Counted from the stretch's first letter, positions 45,764 through 55,036 are shown. The stretch: DNA of 64,000 bases from Bowmanella dokdonensis (GCF_017254865.1 NZ_JAFKCV010000003.1:372001-436000), one strand, 5' to 3'. Numbers and translations: made by a program. Notes: generated by a model from the sequence alone, not told the origin.

Positions 45764-46303
45764 ATGAAAAAGCTGTTTACTCTTCTTGTGATGACATTGG
45801 CGTTCAACGCCAATGCGGCCCTGATCAACCTGTCTTTGGACAGCAACACTATCAATGCGGGCGACCAGGTAACAATCAATCTGACCGCCACCGAGTGGGT
45901 GGACGTGTCCGCGTTCAGTTTCGATCTGCTGTTCGATACGGATCAGTTTGCGATACCTGAGTCCGGTGGCGATCTGCTGATGGATGACAGTGACTTGTTT
46001 GCCAGCCTGGTCTTTATGGGCATCACTTATCCTGGCGGGATTAACTTTTCCTTCCTGGATTTCCTGCCTCTGAACGGCGATTTTCTGATTGCCAGTTTCC
46101 AACTGACCGCACTGACCAGTGGCACCTTCGGATTTGACCTGGATTTTGGGGTGTTTGCGGATCTGGATGACAATCCCCTGGAGGTCAGCCTGGGCCAGTC
46201 TGCAGCCCTTCAGGTCAATGCGGTTCCCGAGCCTGCCGCTTGGGGTTTGATGATGCTGGCCCTGGCCGGGATATTCGCCGCTCGCCGTAACCAAGTCCAT
46301 TAA
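45764..46303 (+). CDS. Cohesin-like PEP-CTERM surface protein
   Basis: 179 aa, start preceded by AAGGA, 12 bp after the nuclease stop. Signal peptide to about residue 18 (FNANA). Residues about 20-150 read like a cohesin domain: INLSLDSNTINAGDQVTINL, VSAFSFDLLFDTDQFAI, FLIASFQLTALTSGTFGFDL. The C-terminus is a PEP-CTERM sorting signal (VPEPAAWGLMMLALAGIFAA then RRNQVH). With the dockerin at the end of the upstream nuclease, this is a plausible anchor that ties the nuclease to the cell envelope or matrix. The cohesin fold is a by-eye call. Confidence 0.82.
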   Translation: MKKLFTLLVMTLAFNANAALINLSLDSNTINAGDQVTINLTATEWVDVSAFSFDLLFDTDQFAIPESGGDLLMDDSDLFASLVFMGITYPGGINFSFLDFLPLNGDFLIASFQLTALTSGTFGFDLDFGVFADLDDNPLEVSLGQSAALQVNAVPEPAAWGLMMLALAGIFAARRNQVH

Positions 46304-46327
46304 CAGACTGGATATACTGTGTCCCCA

Positions 46328-46374
46328 AGGCTGCAGGCGCAGCCTTTTTTAAGCCCCGCAATGCGGGGCTTTTT
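46328..46374 (+). terminator. Two tandem rho-independent terminators
   Basis: First hairpin AGGCTGC/GCAGCCT followed by six T (46328-46350), then AGCCCCGC/GCGGGGCT followed by five T (46352-46375). They end the nuclease-cohesin operon; the second also faces the convergent SRPBCC gene. Confidence 0.9.
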
Positions 46375-46445
46375 ACTTAAGCTATAAACACGCCCTGAGA
46401 AGGGTGACGGCTGACCCTGTCCGGGACTGAACTGAGTTGCGGGGA

Positions 46446-46982
46446 TCAATTGGTTCCAGCCGGCCCCAGCATCCCCAGATGCTTACCCAGGCCGCCTAAC
46501 TGCAGGCCCTGTACCTGATCGACGATAGGGGCCAGATCCTTAAAGCCATTTGGGGCATAGCCATGTACCTTGTAGGAGAGGGTTATCCGGGTCCCGCCTT
46601 CCACGGCCTCAAACTGCCAGTCCAGAGCGCCGTAAAGTCCCATGCCCTGCAAGGGGCCCAGCCCGCCGGTCATGCGCAGCAATTTAGCCGGTTCCACAAA
46701 GCTGATCTGCATATGCTGGGCCTGGCTGTCGCCGTTGATTTCACAAAAACAGCCACCGGCCCTGGCTTCGATACTGAAATTCTCCGCCTTGCCCCACCAG
46801 GAATGATCCGCCGGCCACCATTTGCCCACGTCCTCCACCAGGGCCCGCCAGCTTTGCTCCGGTTCGGTCCTGACCAGAACCTGATTACTGACGATAAAAC
46901 CATAAGTGTCGATATGCTGGACCTCGGCCTGCAATGCCGGGGTGAACAATGTGGAGAGCAACAGGAGATGGCGGCTTTTCAT
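46446..46982 (-). CDS. Secreted SRPBCC (START-like) protein
   Basis: 178 aa from the ATG at 46982 with AAGGAA upstream; a signal peptide (SRHLLLLSTLFTPALQA) follows directly. The mature part reads FIVSNQVLVRTEPEQSWRALVEDVGKWWP, then RAGGCFCEINGD and LDWQFEAVEGGTRITLSYKV, the pattern of SRPBCC/polyketide-cyclase-like lipid-binding folds. Presumably binds a hydrophobic ligand in the periplasm. No operon partner. Confidence 0.82.
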   Translation of the reverse strand: MKSRHLLLLSTLFTPALQAEVQHIDTYGFIVSNQVLVRTEPEQSWRALVEDVGKWWPADHSWWGKAENFSIEARAGGCFCEINGDSQAQHMQISFVEPAKLLRMTGGLGPLQGMGLYGALDWQFEAVEGGTRITLSYKVHGYAPNGFKDLAPIVDQVQGLQLGGLGKHLGMLGPAGTN

Positions 46983-47141
46983 GAGGTGTGTTCCTTGGTT
47001 GAATGAAACCATCATAGCCGATGCCCGGCTGGCCAACCAGTTGCTTGGTGGCAGTCAATACCGGCAGTTTGCACAATTATTCGTCAGGCGACCCTTCTGC
47101 ATGCGGCAAGGGTTTGACAGTCCCCCTGAATCAGGTTTCAC

Positions 47142-49562
47142 TTGAGCAAGAACACCTTTTATCACTGCCATTTAATGCAAAAAGCCAGCGAACTGACCGC
47201 ACTGCAACTTTCCGCCAAACCCAGCCGTCGTCTGATCAACCAGGCGCTTAAGGATGATCAGGCCCTGAGTTCGACCTTTATTGGCCAGAACCGGGCCAGG
47301 GATGCCCTGAATTTTGGGCTGGGCATTGATGCCAAGGGCTACAACCTTTACGTGATGGGGGAGGCCGCCACCGGTCGTTATACCCTGGTGCACGAACATA
47401 TCGCCAGGCATGTGGCCAACATACCGACCCCGGATGACTGGTGCTACATCAATAATTTTGACGACGAGCGCGAGCCCTTTGCCCTGCGGTTGCCGGCCGG
47501 CGAGAGCCGCAAGCTGGCCAGCGAAATGACCAGCCTGATCGACGAGTTACTGGATACCTTTCCGGCCGCCTTCGACAACCCCGGTTACCAGCGCAAGAAA
47601 GCCAATATCAAGCGTCAGTTCGATCAGCGCTACGATCAGGCCATCAGCGAGGTGGAATTGTTTGCCCAGAGCAACAATGTGGCCCTGTATGAGGAAAACG
47701 GCACCATCAGTTTTTCCCCCATCGTTAACGGCAAGCCGGTCAATGACGAGGAATTTGCCAACCTGACCGATGAACAGCGCCAGCATTTTTACGATCTGAT
47801 CAACCAGCTCGAAGACCGGCTCAGCGAACAACTGCTGGAGCTGCCCCAGTGGAAGCGGGAATCTTCTGAAATGACCCGCAAACTGAAGCGGGAAACGGCC
47901 GAACTGGGCATACGGCCGCTGCTTAAGGAGCTGGAGCATAAATACGCCGCCGATTTGGGTATTCTGAAATTCCTTCGCCAGCTCAAACCCCACCTGGTGG
48001 AAACCGTGATGGAAATACTGGCCGAGGAGAGCAAGGAAGAAAAACAGGATGAATACGACCGGCGGGCCGTGCTGGAAGAACAGTACCTGCCCAACATTCT
48101 GGTCAGCCATGAGTTGAGCGAAGGGGCGCCGGTGGTGTACGAGCCCAATCCCACCTACCCCAATCTGTTCGGCCGGGTGGAGTACACCAATGTGCAGGGC
48201 TCGGTGTTTACCAACTACCGGATGATCCGACCCGGCGCCCTGCACAAGGCCAACGGCGGTTATCTGTTGCTGGATGCGGACAAGATGATCCAGCAGCCCT
48301 ATGTGTGGGAGGCCCTTAAGCTGGCCCTGAAGCGCGGCGAGCTGCGTATCGACACCCAGCAGCATGATATCGGCATGGTCAACTCCATCACCCTTAACCC
48401 CCAGACCATTCCCATCAAGGTCAAGGTGGTGCTGATGGGCTCCAGGGATCTCTATTACACCCTGCAGGAATACGAGGACGAATTCCATGAGCTATTCCGG
48501 GTGCTGGTGGATTTTGACCATGAGATCCCCCTGGACAAGACCACCCTGTTCGACTTTGTCGGCCGGGTGCGCAGCCAGGCCACGGAGATGGGCCTTGAGG
48601 GGATCTCCGCCAAGGCCATGTACCGGCTGGTGGAATACAGCCTGCGCCTGGCGGAACACCAGCACAGGCTGTCGGCGCGCTTTGCCGATGTGATCGAGCT
48701 GTTGCACGAAGCCCGCTATTTCTGCGCCATGCAAAATACCTTGTTGCTCGATGTGACCCATATTGAAGCGGCCCTGGATGCCAAGATGAAGCGCAGCGGA
48801 CGCATCAGCGAAGCCCTGCTGGACGATATCAAGGAAGGCCAGATACTGATTGAGACCGACGGCGAGGCCATCGGCAAGGTCAACGGCCTCACCGTGCTGG
48901 AAATCGGCGACAGCCTGTTCGGCACCCCGGCCCGCATCACCTCCACCGTATATGCCGGCGCCAACGGCGTGGTGGACATCGAGCGGGAAGTGGAATTGGG
49001 ACGGCCCATTCACTCCAAAGGGGTCATGCTGCTGACCGGCTACCTGGGTTATAAGTACGCCCAGCTCTTTCCGTTGACCCTGTCTGCCAACATCGCCATC
49101 GAACAGTCCTATGGCCATATCGACGGCGACAGCGCCTCCCTGGCCGAACTGGTGGCGCTGCTTTCGGCCCTGACCCTGATCCCGGTGCGGCAGGAACTGG
49201 CGGTGACCGGCTCCATCAATCAATACGGCCAGGTGCAGAGCATCGGCGGGGTGAACGAAAAAATTGAGGGTTTCTTCCAGCTCTGTGCCCATCGCGGCCT
49301 GACGGGCAATCAGGGGGTGATTATTCCCAAATCCAATGAAGTGAACCTGATGCTGGAAAAGGAAGTGATTCAGGCGGTTAAAAACGGCCGTTTCCATGTC
49401 TACAGCGTGGAGACCGTGGATCAGGCCGCCGAATTGCTGATGGGCCGCGAGGCCGGCGTATTGTCACCCCGGGCGCGTTTTCCCAAGGGCAGTATCAACA
49501 GTCTGGCGGTCAACCGGCTCAGCCAGATTGCCCGTATCGTTACCGGCAGTGACGACGAGTAG
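47142..49562 (+). CDS. Lon-like protease family protein (YcbZ/LonH-type)
   Basis: 806 aa from a TTG with AGG upstream; an ATG at 47175 is the alternative. The ATPase P-loop is degenerate: VMGEAATGRYTL near residue 73 has Arg and Tyr where Lys and Thr/Ser are usual. A long coiled-coil insert follows (about 150-320). The ATPase core includes LFGRVEYTNVQGSVFTNYRMI, HKANGGYLLLDADKMIQQP and VVLMGSRDLYY. The C-terminal Lon protease domain has the Ser in GDSASLAELVALLSAL (near 665) and Lys in GGVNEKIEGFF (near 706). Cytoplasmic protease of uncertain substrate. Confidence 0.9.
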   Translation: MSKNTFYHCHLMQKASELTALQLSAKPSRRLINQALKDDQALSSTFIGQNRARDALNFGLGIDAKGYNLYVMGEAATGRYTLVHEHIARHVANIPTPDDWCYINNFDDEREPFALRLPAGESRKLASEMTSLIDELLDTFPAAFDNPGYQRKKANIKRQFDQRYDQAISEVELFAQSNNVALYEENGTISFSPIVNGKPVNDEEFANLTDEQRQHFYDLINQLEDRLSEQLLELPQWKRESSEMTRKLKRETAELGIRPLLKELEHKYAADLGILKFLRQLKPHLVETVMEILAEESKEEKQDEYDRRAVLEEQYLPNILVSHELSEGAPVVYEPNPTYPNLFGRVEYTNVQGSVFTNYRMIRPGALHKANGGYLLLDADKMIQQPYVWEALKLALKRGELRIDTQQHDIGMVNSITLNPQTIPIKVKVVLMGSRDLYYTLQEYEDEFHELFRVLVDFDHEIPLDKTTLFDFVGRVRSQATEMGLEGISAKAMYRLVEYSLRLAEHQHRLSARFADVIELLHEARYFCAMQNTLLLDVTHIEAALDAKMKRSGRISEALLDDIKEGQILIETDGEAIGKVNGLTVLEIGDSLFGTPARITSTVYAGANGVVDIEREVELGRPIHSKGVMLLTGYLGYKYAQLFPLTLSANIAIEQSYGHIDGDSASLAELVALLSALTLIPVRQELAVTGSINQYGQVQSIGGVNEKIEGFFQLCAHRGLTGNQGVIIPKSNEVNLMLEKEVIQAVKNGRFHVYSVETVDQAAELLMGREAGVLSPRARFPKGSINSLAVNRLSQIARIVTGSDDE

Positions 49563-49583
49563 CAGCAACGGCTAGCGACAATT

Positions 49584-51980
49584 TCAGGCCTTTTTGACGA
49601 ATCGCATCAGCAGGGCCGGCAACAGGGTCAGATCCGCCAGCAAAGCCAGCATCATGGTCAGTCCGGTTAGCAGGCCGAAATAGATGCTGGGCACAAAATC
49701 CGACAGGCACAAGGTGGCAAAGCCCAGGGTGATGATGATGGAGGTGTAGAGCAGCGCATAGCCCACCGTATGGAAGGTTTGCTCACCGGCCTGCACCGGC
49801 CCCTTGTCTTTGACATGCTCTTTATAGTGATGGACAAAGTGGATGGTGTCGTCCACCGCGATGCCCATGGCGATGGCGGCGATGGTGATAGTCATCAGAT
49901 CCAGCGGAATCGCCAGCCAGCCCATGATACCCAGGATCAAAAGGGTGCACAGGACATTAGGCAGCAGGGCGATCAGCGCCAGGCGCAACGAGCGGAACAG
50001 CAGCAACAGCACCAGCGCCAGGGCCACGTAGACCACGCCCAGGGTCTGTACCTGCGATTTGTACAGCCGCGATAAGATGTCCTGATAGAGCACAAACAGG
50101 TTGGTCAGCTCGATTTGCCCGGGGGCGATGCCCTGTTTCTCCATATAGGTTTTAAGACTCTGCAGGAATTCGGCCCGGTTCAGCCCTTCTGTACTGTCCT
50201 GAATGCGGGTGCTGATGCGCAGTTGCTGGTTATCCACCGCCAGATAGCTGCCCAGCAGCCGATCGCGCAATGACTTGTCCAGCAGTTCATACAAAGAGTT
50301 GAGTTCATATTCGGTGAGGGGCTGACCCTGGTTGATCTTCTTCGCCAGCTCGGTAAAGTTGAATACCGAGGTCACATCCCCCACGGCCTCATACTGGTTC
50401 AACAGATGCTGGATTTTCTGCAGGGTCTGCACCGTCTGGGCACTTAATACCAAATCCTGCTTGCGTTCAGACTCGGGGATCCGATAGACGATATCCAGGG
50501 GCGTCGAGCCACCGAACTGCTGGTCGATATAGGTCAGCTCTTTTCTGATTTGCGTGGATTCCCGGAAATAATTCAAAAAGCTGTTTTCCACATCCAGTCG
50601 GGCCAGGCCCAGGCCTCCGGCCAGGGTAATCATCAAAGTGACGATAACGATCAGGACCTTGTGGTGGCTGCTGGCCGCCAGACAACCATTGAGCAGGGGG
50701 GCCAACAGGGAGCGGCCCGGCTCGGCGGATTTGGGGGGAAACAAACTGACCAGGGTGGGGAACAGCAACAGGCTGACGCTGATGGACACCGCCATGGCCA
50801 CGATCATCATCCAGCCGAAACTGACCACCGGCTGGATATTGCTGATCAACAGCGAGGCAAAGCCCACCGAGGTGGTCAGGCCGGCATAGAAGCAGGGGGT
50901 GACTTTATCGGCAAAGGTTTGTCTGATCAGGCTCTTGTGGTCTGATTCCCCGCCGCCTTTTGCCAGTTGCCGGTAATGCACAATCAGATGGATGCACACC
51001 GCCAGGGTCAGGATAAGCTGCAGGGCAATAAAATTGGATGAGATCACCGTGGTTTTGAAGCCCAGCAGGCCGAACAGGCCCATGGTCAGCAGCACGCTGG
51101 CCCCGCAGCAAGCCATGGGCAGCAACACAAACTGCCAGCGGCGGAACACCAGGTACAGCATCACGCCGATAAACAGCGCAATGCCGGTGCCGAACAGCTT
51201 AAGATCCTGCTCGATGATCTTGATTAACTGGTAACCCAGCACATGGGCGCCGCCCAGGTAGATATTGGCGTCCTTTTCATAGGGGGCCACCAGTTGATAA
51301 ATCTTCTCGATTTCCTGCGCGCGCTGACGGGTCAGGGCCTGCTGCAGCGGTTCGGCCCGGGCCTTGAGCTCCTCAACCTGCTGTTTTTGTTCCTCGCTCA
51401 ACTCGCCGGACAGGGCCTGTTTCTGGATGGCGATAATCTGCCTGTCCAGTTCGCCAAGCTCTGGGTCTTCCTTGAACAGGATCTGGATGGCGGTGGCGCT
51501 TTGCTGCTGATTAACCAATAAGTCTTCATACAGGGGATGGTCGGTAAAAATCTCCTGCATTTTATCCTCAGAATAGGCCTGGCTCTGCCAGGTCCAGTCA
51601 TCGGGATTGAGATCCGTTTGCAGGCTGTCCATGGCCAGCAGCAAAGGCACATTGAGGATGGAGGTGACCGCATCCACCCGCTCAAGCTGCCTGAGCTTGT
51701 CACTGATTTCAGTCAGATGGGCGAAGGTCTTGTGACTGAACAGCTCGTGGTCTTTGGGCTCGTACGCCAGCAGGATAAATTCCTGTGGGCTGAAGCGTTG
51801 GCTAATGACCTGGGACTGGATATACAGCTGGTTGTTGCGGGTCAGCAGGGTATCGGCCGAGGCGTTGATACGAAAATCCTTGATAAAATAGCCGATCCCC
51901 ACACAGGCAATCACAAAGAGGATCAGCACCAGGACGGCATGGCGGATCAGCCAGCCGGCGAACTGTTCCCGGCTACTCAT
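49584..51980 (-). CDS. RND/MMPL-family inner-membrane transporter
   Basis: 798 aa from the ATG at 51980, which overlaps the mlaA stop by 8 nt; the longer ORF has a Cys/Arg-rich N-terminus that is frame read-through from mlaA. Two repeats each with a first transmembrane helix, a large periplasmic loop and a five- or six-helix block. The Glu/Gln-rich loop near 215-245 is coiled coil. The key helix pairs hold LQLILTLAVCIHLIVHYRQ and IAAIAMGIAVDDTIHFVHHYKEH, the latter a hallmark of MMPL/HpnN-type hydrophobic-ligand exporters. Coupled with MlaA, a phospholipid-handling role is likely. Confidence 0.88.
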   Translation of the reverse strand: MSSREQFAGWLIRHAVLVLILFVIACVGIGYFIKDFRINASADTLLTRNNQLYIQSQVISQRFSPQEFILLAYEPKDHELFSHKTFAHLTEISDKLRQLERVDAVTSILNVPLLLAMDSLQTDLNPDDWTWQSQAYSEDKMQEIFTDHPLYEDLLVNQQQSATAIQILFKEDPELGELDRQIIAIQKQALSGELSEEQKQQVEELKARAEPLQQALTRQRAQEIEKIYQLVAPYEKDANIYLGGAHVLGYQLIKIIEQDLKLFGTGIALFIGVMLYLVFRRWQFVLLPMACCGASVLLTMGLFGLLGFKTTVISSNFIALQLILTLAVCIHLIVHYRQLAKGGGESDHKSLIRQTFADKVTPCFYAGLTTSVGFASLLISNIQPVVSFGWMMIVAMAVSISVSLLLFPTLVSLFPPKSAEPGRSLLAPLLNGCLAASSHHKVLIVIVTLMITLAGGLGLARLDVENSFLNYFRESTQIRKELTYIDQQFGGSTPLDIVYRIPESERKQDLVLSAQTVQTLQKIQHLLNQYEAVGDVTSVFNFTELAKKINQGQPLTEYELNSLYELLDKSLRDRLLGSYLAVDNQQLRISTRIQDSTEGLNRAEFLQSLKTYMEKQGIAPGQIELTNLFVLYQDILSRLYKSQVQTLGVVYVALALVLLLLFRSLRLALIALLPNVLCTLLILGIMGWLAIPLDLMTITIAAIAMGIAVDDTIHFVHHYKEHVKDKGPVQAGEQTFHTVGYALLYTSIIITLGFATLCLSDFVPSIYFGLLTGLTMMLALLADLTLLPALLMRFVKKA

Positions 51981-52818
51981 CGGCGGATTCCGCCTGTTTT
52001 TTATATTGTTGGTCGCGCAGCAGGTTCTGCAGGTACTGGTTTCTGAAATACAGGTAAGGATCCTCGCTCTGCGCTTTAAGCTCCTCATACTTGAGCAGAC
52101 TGGGCACGGCCTGCTGATAACCGTTGAAGATCTGCCAGTAGCCGGTCTGCGGCCGGTCGGTCAGAGCCTCCAGTGGGGTGAAGGTACTCTCGGTAAAGGT
52201 GGAAAAGCCGCTGCGAAAATCCGTCTGGCCGATAAAGGGCAGCACCAGAAACGCGCCGTAGCCCACCTCGTGATGGGCCAGGGCCTCGCCCAGGGTGGAC
52301 TTTGCCGGCTTAAGCTCGAACCAGTGGGTAGCCGGGTCGAACAGGCCCAACAGGCCGAGGGTGCTGTTGACCAGGAACCGGCCCAGGTTGCGTCCGGCCA
52401 GCTTGCCTTCCCCCTGCAGGGCGTGGTTAACACTGTTCCAGGGCTCGCGGATATTGCTGAAAAAATTCGATACGCCGGTGCGAATGGGGGAGGGCAGGTG
52501 GTTGTAGCCCCGGGCCACGGGGATCAGAACATAGCGGTACGCCACGTCATTAAAGCCGAACATGGCGCGATTAAAACCTTCCAGGGGATCTTCGTAATGC
52601 GGCTCGGAATAGCCCACCACGGTGGGCTCCAGGGTGTCGGTGCCCTGTGGGGTCACCACTACCACTTTGTCGTTGGCGGAGGGTTGCTGTGGGGTGACAT
52701 CGGGATCCACCGGTGGGGTATGGCTGGCACAGCCCACCGACAATATCAGCACCAGCAACATCCATGGCGCCGTCAGCGGCCATCGCTTGGTCTTCAGCGG
52801 ATCTGTTAACACATCCAT
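51973..52818 (-). CDS. mlaA: MlaA/VacJ-family outer-membrane lipoprotein
   Basis: 281 aa. The lipobox LSVGC gives a lipid-anchored Cys near residue 30. The MlaA core reads DPLEGFNRAMFGFNDVAYRYVLIP, NFFSNIREPWNSVNHALQG, RFLVNSTLGLLGLFDPA and GYGAFLVLPFIG. MlaA removes misplaced phospholipids from the outer leaflet of the outer membrane. The Mla ABC genes are absent; instead an RND transporter overlaps its end. The region to 53632 contains repeats but no gene. Confidence 0.92.
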   Translation of the reverse strand: MDVLTDPLKTKRWPLTAPWMLLVLILSVGCASHTPPVDPDVTPQQPSANDKVVVVTPQGTDTLEPTVVGYSEPHYEDPLEGFNRAMFGFNDVAYRYVLIPVARGYNHLPSPIRTGVSNFFSNIREPWNSVNHALQGEGKLAGRNLGRFLVNSTLGLLGLFDPATHWFELKPAKSTLGEALAHHEVGYGAFLVLPFIGQTDFRSGFSTFTESTFTPLEALTDRPQTGYWQIFNGYQQAVPSLLKYEELKAQSEDPYLYFRNQYLQNLLRDQQYKKQAESADE

Positions 52819-52938
52819 GCTCCAATCCGGTTTAAAGGCATTTAGCTGATATTCATCATGTCAGTTGAAAGGGGGAGGGTCAAATTTTGAACTGGGGCAA
52901 GGGGTTGGATGCGCCATTTTTGCAGAAAGGGGGCGTCG

Positions 52939-53133
52939 TCCTGAACCTAGTTTCAGGACCTCATTAAGATTTCTTCGTCCTGAACGGAAGCTACGTCGTT
53001 CTGATACTGAAATAAATTCAGCATGACGGATTCAGGACCTCTTTCGGATTTCGTCTTCTGATACTGAGATCAATTCAGCATGACGGTTTCAGGACTACGT
53101 TCGTATTTCGTCATCCCGAACTTGATTCGGGAT
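52939..53133. repeat. Cluster of REP-like hairpin repeats
   Basis: Four short imperfect units, each a small inverted repeat next to CGTC. TCCTGAA/TTCAGGA is at 52939-52958. Two units share ATTCAGCATGACGG with CTGA...TTCAG arms (near 53007 and 53060). ATCCCGAA/TTCGGGAT is at 53113-53133. They resemble widespread REP-type intergenic hairpins. No RAYT transposase gene is in the window. Nothing else is recognised in 52819-53308. Confidence 0.6.
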
Positions 53134-53308
53134 CTCTAACATCAACGTTTTTATCCGAGCCCACCTTCGGAGCAATTGGACAACCAAAGGCACGAAATTA
53201 CACGAACGGGTGGATGAAGGGCTGGCGTATTCCTGCTCCCTTTCGTGTCTTTTGTGTTTTTTGTGGTGCAAGCTCTAAAACCAAATAAAGAAGGTTAAAT
53301 GGCAGCGC

Positions 53309-53398
53309 CGGCTTGGCCTTCGCAGACACGCCGTGAACCCTTCCGTGGGGGCTCTTACGCAGCATCCCTGCTGCATAAGGTCCGCGAAGGCCAAGCCG
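53309..53398. repeat. Long intergenic inverted repeat with internal hairpin
   Basis: Perfect 15-bp arms CGGCTTGGCCTTCGC (53309-53323) and its complement (53384-53398) enclose an inner GCAGCA/TGCTGC hairpin. A 98-codon ORF on the minus strand across it is Cys/Arg-rich and looks non-coding. Probably a dispersed repeat family at the entry to the integron cassette array. Confidence 0.6.
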
Positions 53399-53632
53399 AC
53401 ACTGCCTCTCAGCCTTTTCTCTATCTGTAAGTAATGGGTTTGCAGGCAGGCCGTCTGCTTACGCAGCCGGCTGCTGAAATAAGACTCTTCACCTATTGGT
53501 AAGGTGAGAGCAACTGGCCGAACAGAAGATAAGTGCTTGTCTGGGTGAGAGAAAACTGGGTACAGTGACACTATGTAAGAAAATGTCGGTTATCTGAACG
53601 TTATGCATTATGTGAAAACAGAGGAGCCAGCT

Positions 53633-53863
53633 ATGAAATGTGCGTGCAATTGTGGTGGCATGACTGCTGGTGGTAATTTTCTTCCGGGTCACGATCAACG
53701 TCTAAGGGCTGAGCTAGAGAGGCGTGTTGGCGGCATCATTAATTTGCGCATGCTAGTAGAAGCTGCAGAGCATTTCGTAGAGGGTAACATAGGTAGTTAC
53801 CAGTTTAACGGTATGGTCAAAGAACTGTTTGAAAATATTTCGCCAAACAAGAATGGCGCATAA
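53633..53863 (+). CDS. Small Cys-rich integron-cassette protein
   Basis: 76 aa from the ATG at 53633, with GAGGAG 8 nt upstream. It opens with KCACNCGGMTAGGNFLPGHD, a short Cys cluster that could bind zinc, and continues LRAELERRVGGIINLRMLVEAAEHF. This type of small protein is frequent in integron cassettes and has no known function. The cassette begins with core site GTTATGC (53600-53606) and ends in GCATAAC (53858-53864), which are perfectly complementary. First gene of the array. Confidence 0.7.
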   Translation: MKCACNCGGMTAGGNFLPGHDQRLRAELERRVGGIINLRMLVEAAEHFVEGNIGSYQFNGMVKELFENISPNKNGA

Positions 53864-53927
53864 CAAACGCAAACAAACCGGCCTGTCGACCTCGACTCGC
53901 TACGCTCGTGTTTGTTGCGGGCATTAT
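53857..53927 (+). other. attC-like recombination site 1
   Basis: Starts with GCATAAC overlapping the gene's stop. Inner arms GCAAACAAAC and GTGTTTGTTGC can pair. It ends in GCATTATA, which looks like a mutated right core (expected GTTAT). Confidence 0.6.
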
Positions 53928-53949
53928 ATTTCTCGGAGAGTAACAGACG

Positions 53950-54765
53950 GTGGCTAAAGACGTACTCGACACGCTTCTGTTCGTAGACACGAATGTGCTG
54001 CTGGATTTCTACCGTATCAGAAAGACCGACATCAGCTTGAAATACCTGGAACAGCTAGAGGCTTGCATGGATCGACTGATTACGGGCTCGCAAGTAGAGA
54101 TGGAGTACAAGAAAAATCGCCAACGAGTCATCGTTGAGTCGCTTACGAGTTTTCGAATACCCGATTGGAGCAAACTAACTGGACCTGCGCTCGTAGCCGA
54201 CTTACAAGCGATGAAGATGATTGAAAAGAAGAAAAAGGAAATCTCAGTTCAGAGAGCAAAGTTAGACGAAAAGATCCAGAAGGTGCTTAGTGATCCCATT
54301 CGCAATGACCCCGTTTATCAGTGCCTGCAGAGAATCTTCAAAAATGACTGTCCTTACAACCTATCTAGAACAAAGAAGGAAAGGTTCACAATCAGAAATC
54401 TCGCGCGTAAGCGCTTCACACTGGGTTATCCGCCGCGTAAGCAGTCCGATACATCCATCGGAGATGCTGTAAATTGGGAGTGGATCATTCAGTGTTCTAT
54501 CCAGAGCGGCAAGCACATCGTCATCGTCACTCGCGACACTGATTACGGCGCGATTTACGAAGGCAAGTCTTACCTAAACGATTGGCTCAAACAGGAATTT
54601 TCAGAAAGAGTTAGTAAGAAACGGAAGATTGTGCTTACAGACAAATTGGCACAGGGCTTAAAGATAGTTCATGCCGCAGTTTCAAAAGAAATGGAGGAGG
54701 AAGAGCAGCGCTTAATCGCCGAACTAGTTGGGAAATGCGATGACGCGCCTGAAGACGAAACATGA
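53950..54765 (+). CDS. PIN-like nuclease (DUF4935 type), cassette gene
   Basis: 271 aa, GTG start with GGAG upstream. PIN-domain acidic motifs are LFVDTNVLLDFYR (Asp13), TSIGDAVNWEW with Asp near 172, and IVTRDTDYG (Asp near 196). The centre carries a Lys-rich helical insert (MIEKKKKEISVQRAKL) and a C-terminal acidic tail. PIN-like proteins of this kind are predicted RNases, found near mobile and defence loci. No antitoxin gene is paired with it. It lies as second cassette of the array. Confidence 0.8.
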   Translation: MAKDVLDTLLFVDTNVLLDFYRIRKTDISLKYLEQLEACMDRLITGSQVEMEYKKNRQRVIVESLTSFRIPDWSKLTGPALVADLQAMKMIEKKKKEISVQRAKLDEKIQKVLSDPIRNDPVYQCLQRIFKNDCPYNLSRTKKERFTIRNLARKRFTLGYPPRKQSDTSIGDAVNWEWIIQCSIQSGKHIVIVTRDTDYGAIYEGKSYLNDWLKQEFSERVSKKRKIVLTDKLAQGLKIVHAAVSKEMEEEEQRLIAELVGKCDDAPEDET

Positions 54766-54789
54766 TCGGACCGTTTAGGAAAAAAAGGT

Positions 54790-55036
54790 CAAATAAAAAG
54801 GATCGCATCTACTTTAAACCAGTAAGTCTTCAATCTAATCAGATCTTCTGACAGATTGGCCATCTCCTTCAACAAACTGGTGCGGATCACACTCTTGTGG
54901 ATAAGCGGTATGCCATAGCGGTCTTCGCCGTGGATACTGAATTGAAGTTTGGCTAAATCAATGACATATAAATAGTTGAAATCTGACATGGACGGTTCTT
55001 GTCATAGGTTGCCACATAAGCTTGGCAGAGCCCCGG
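54790..55036. mobile_element. Non-autonomous IS110/IS1111-derived element, diverged copy A
   Basis: Same layout as the 269-bp copies at 55235 and 56328, but more diverged and lacking about 20 bp at the right end. On the minus strand it opens with MSDFNYLYVIDLAKLQFSIH, the start of an IS110-type transposase (first catalytic Asp in IDLAK); the reading frame then runs out at 54789. AT-rich terminus AAATAAAAAGG at 54790. Confidence 0.65.

Noticed and set aside
53275-53571. 98-codon minus-strand ORF
   Set aside because: Runs across the long inverted repeat, is Cys/Arg-rich with no start signal, and reads like repeat DNA.
53550-53606. attI site ahead of the first cassette
   Set aside because: Only the right core GTTATGC is visible; no integrase gene and no left part recognised.
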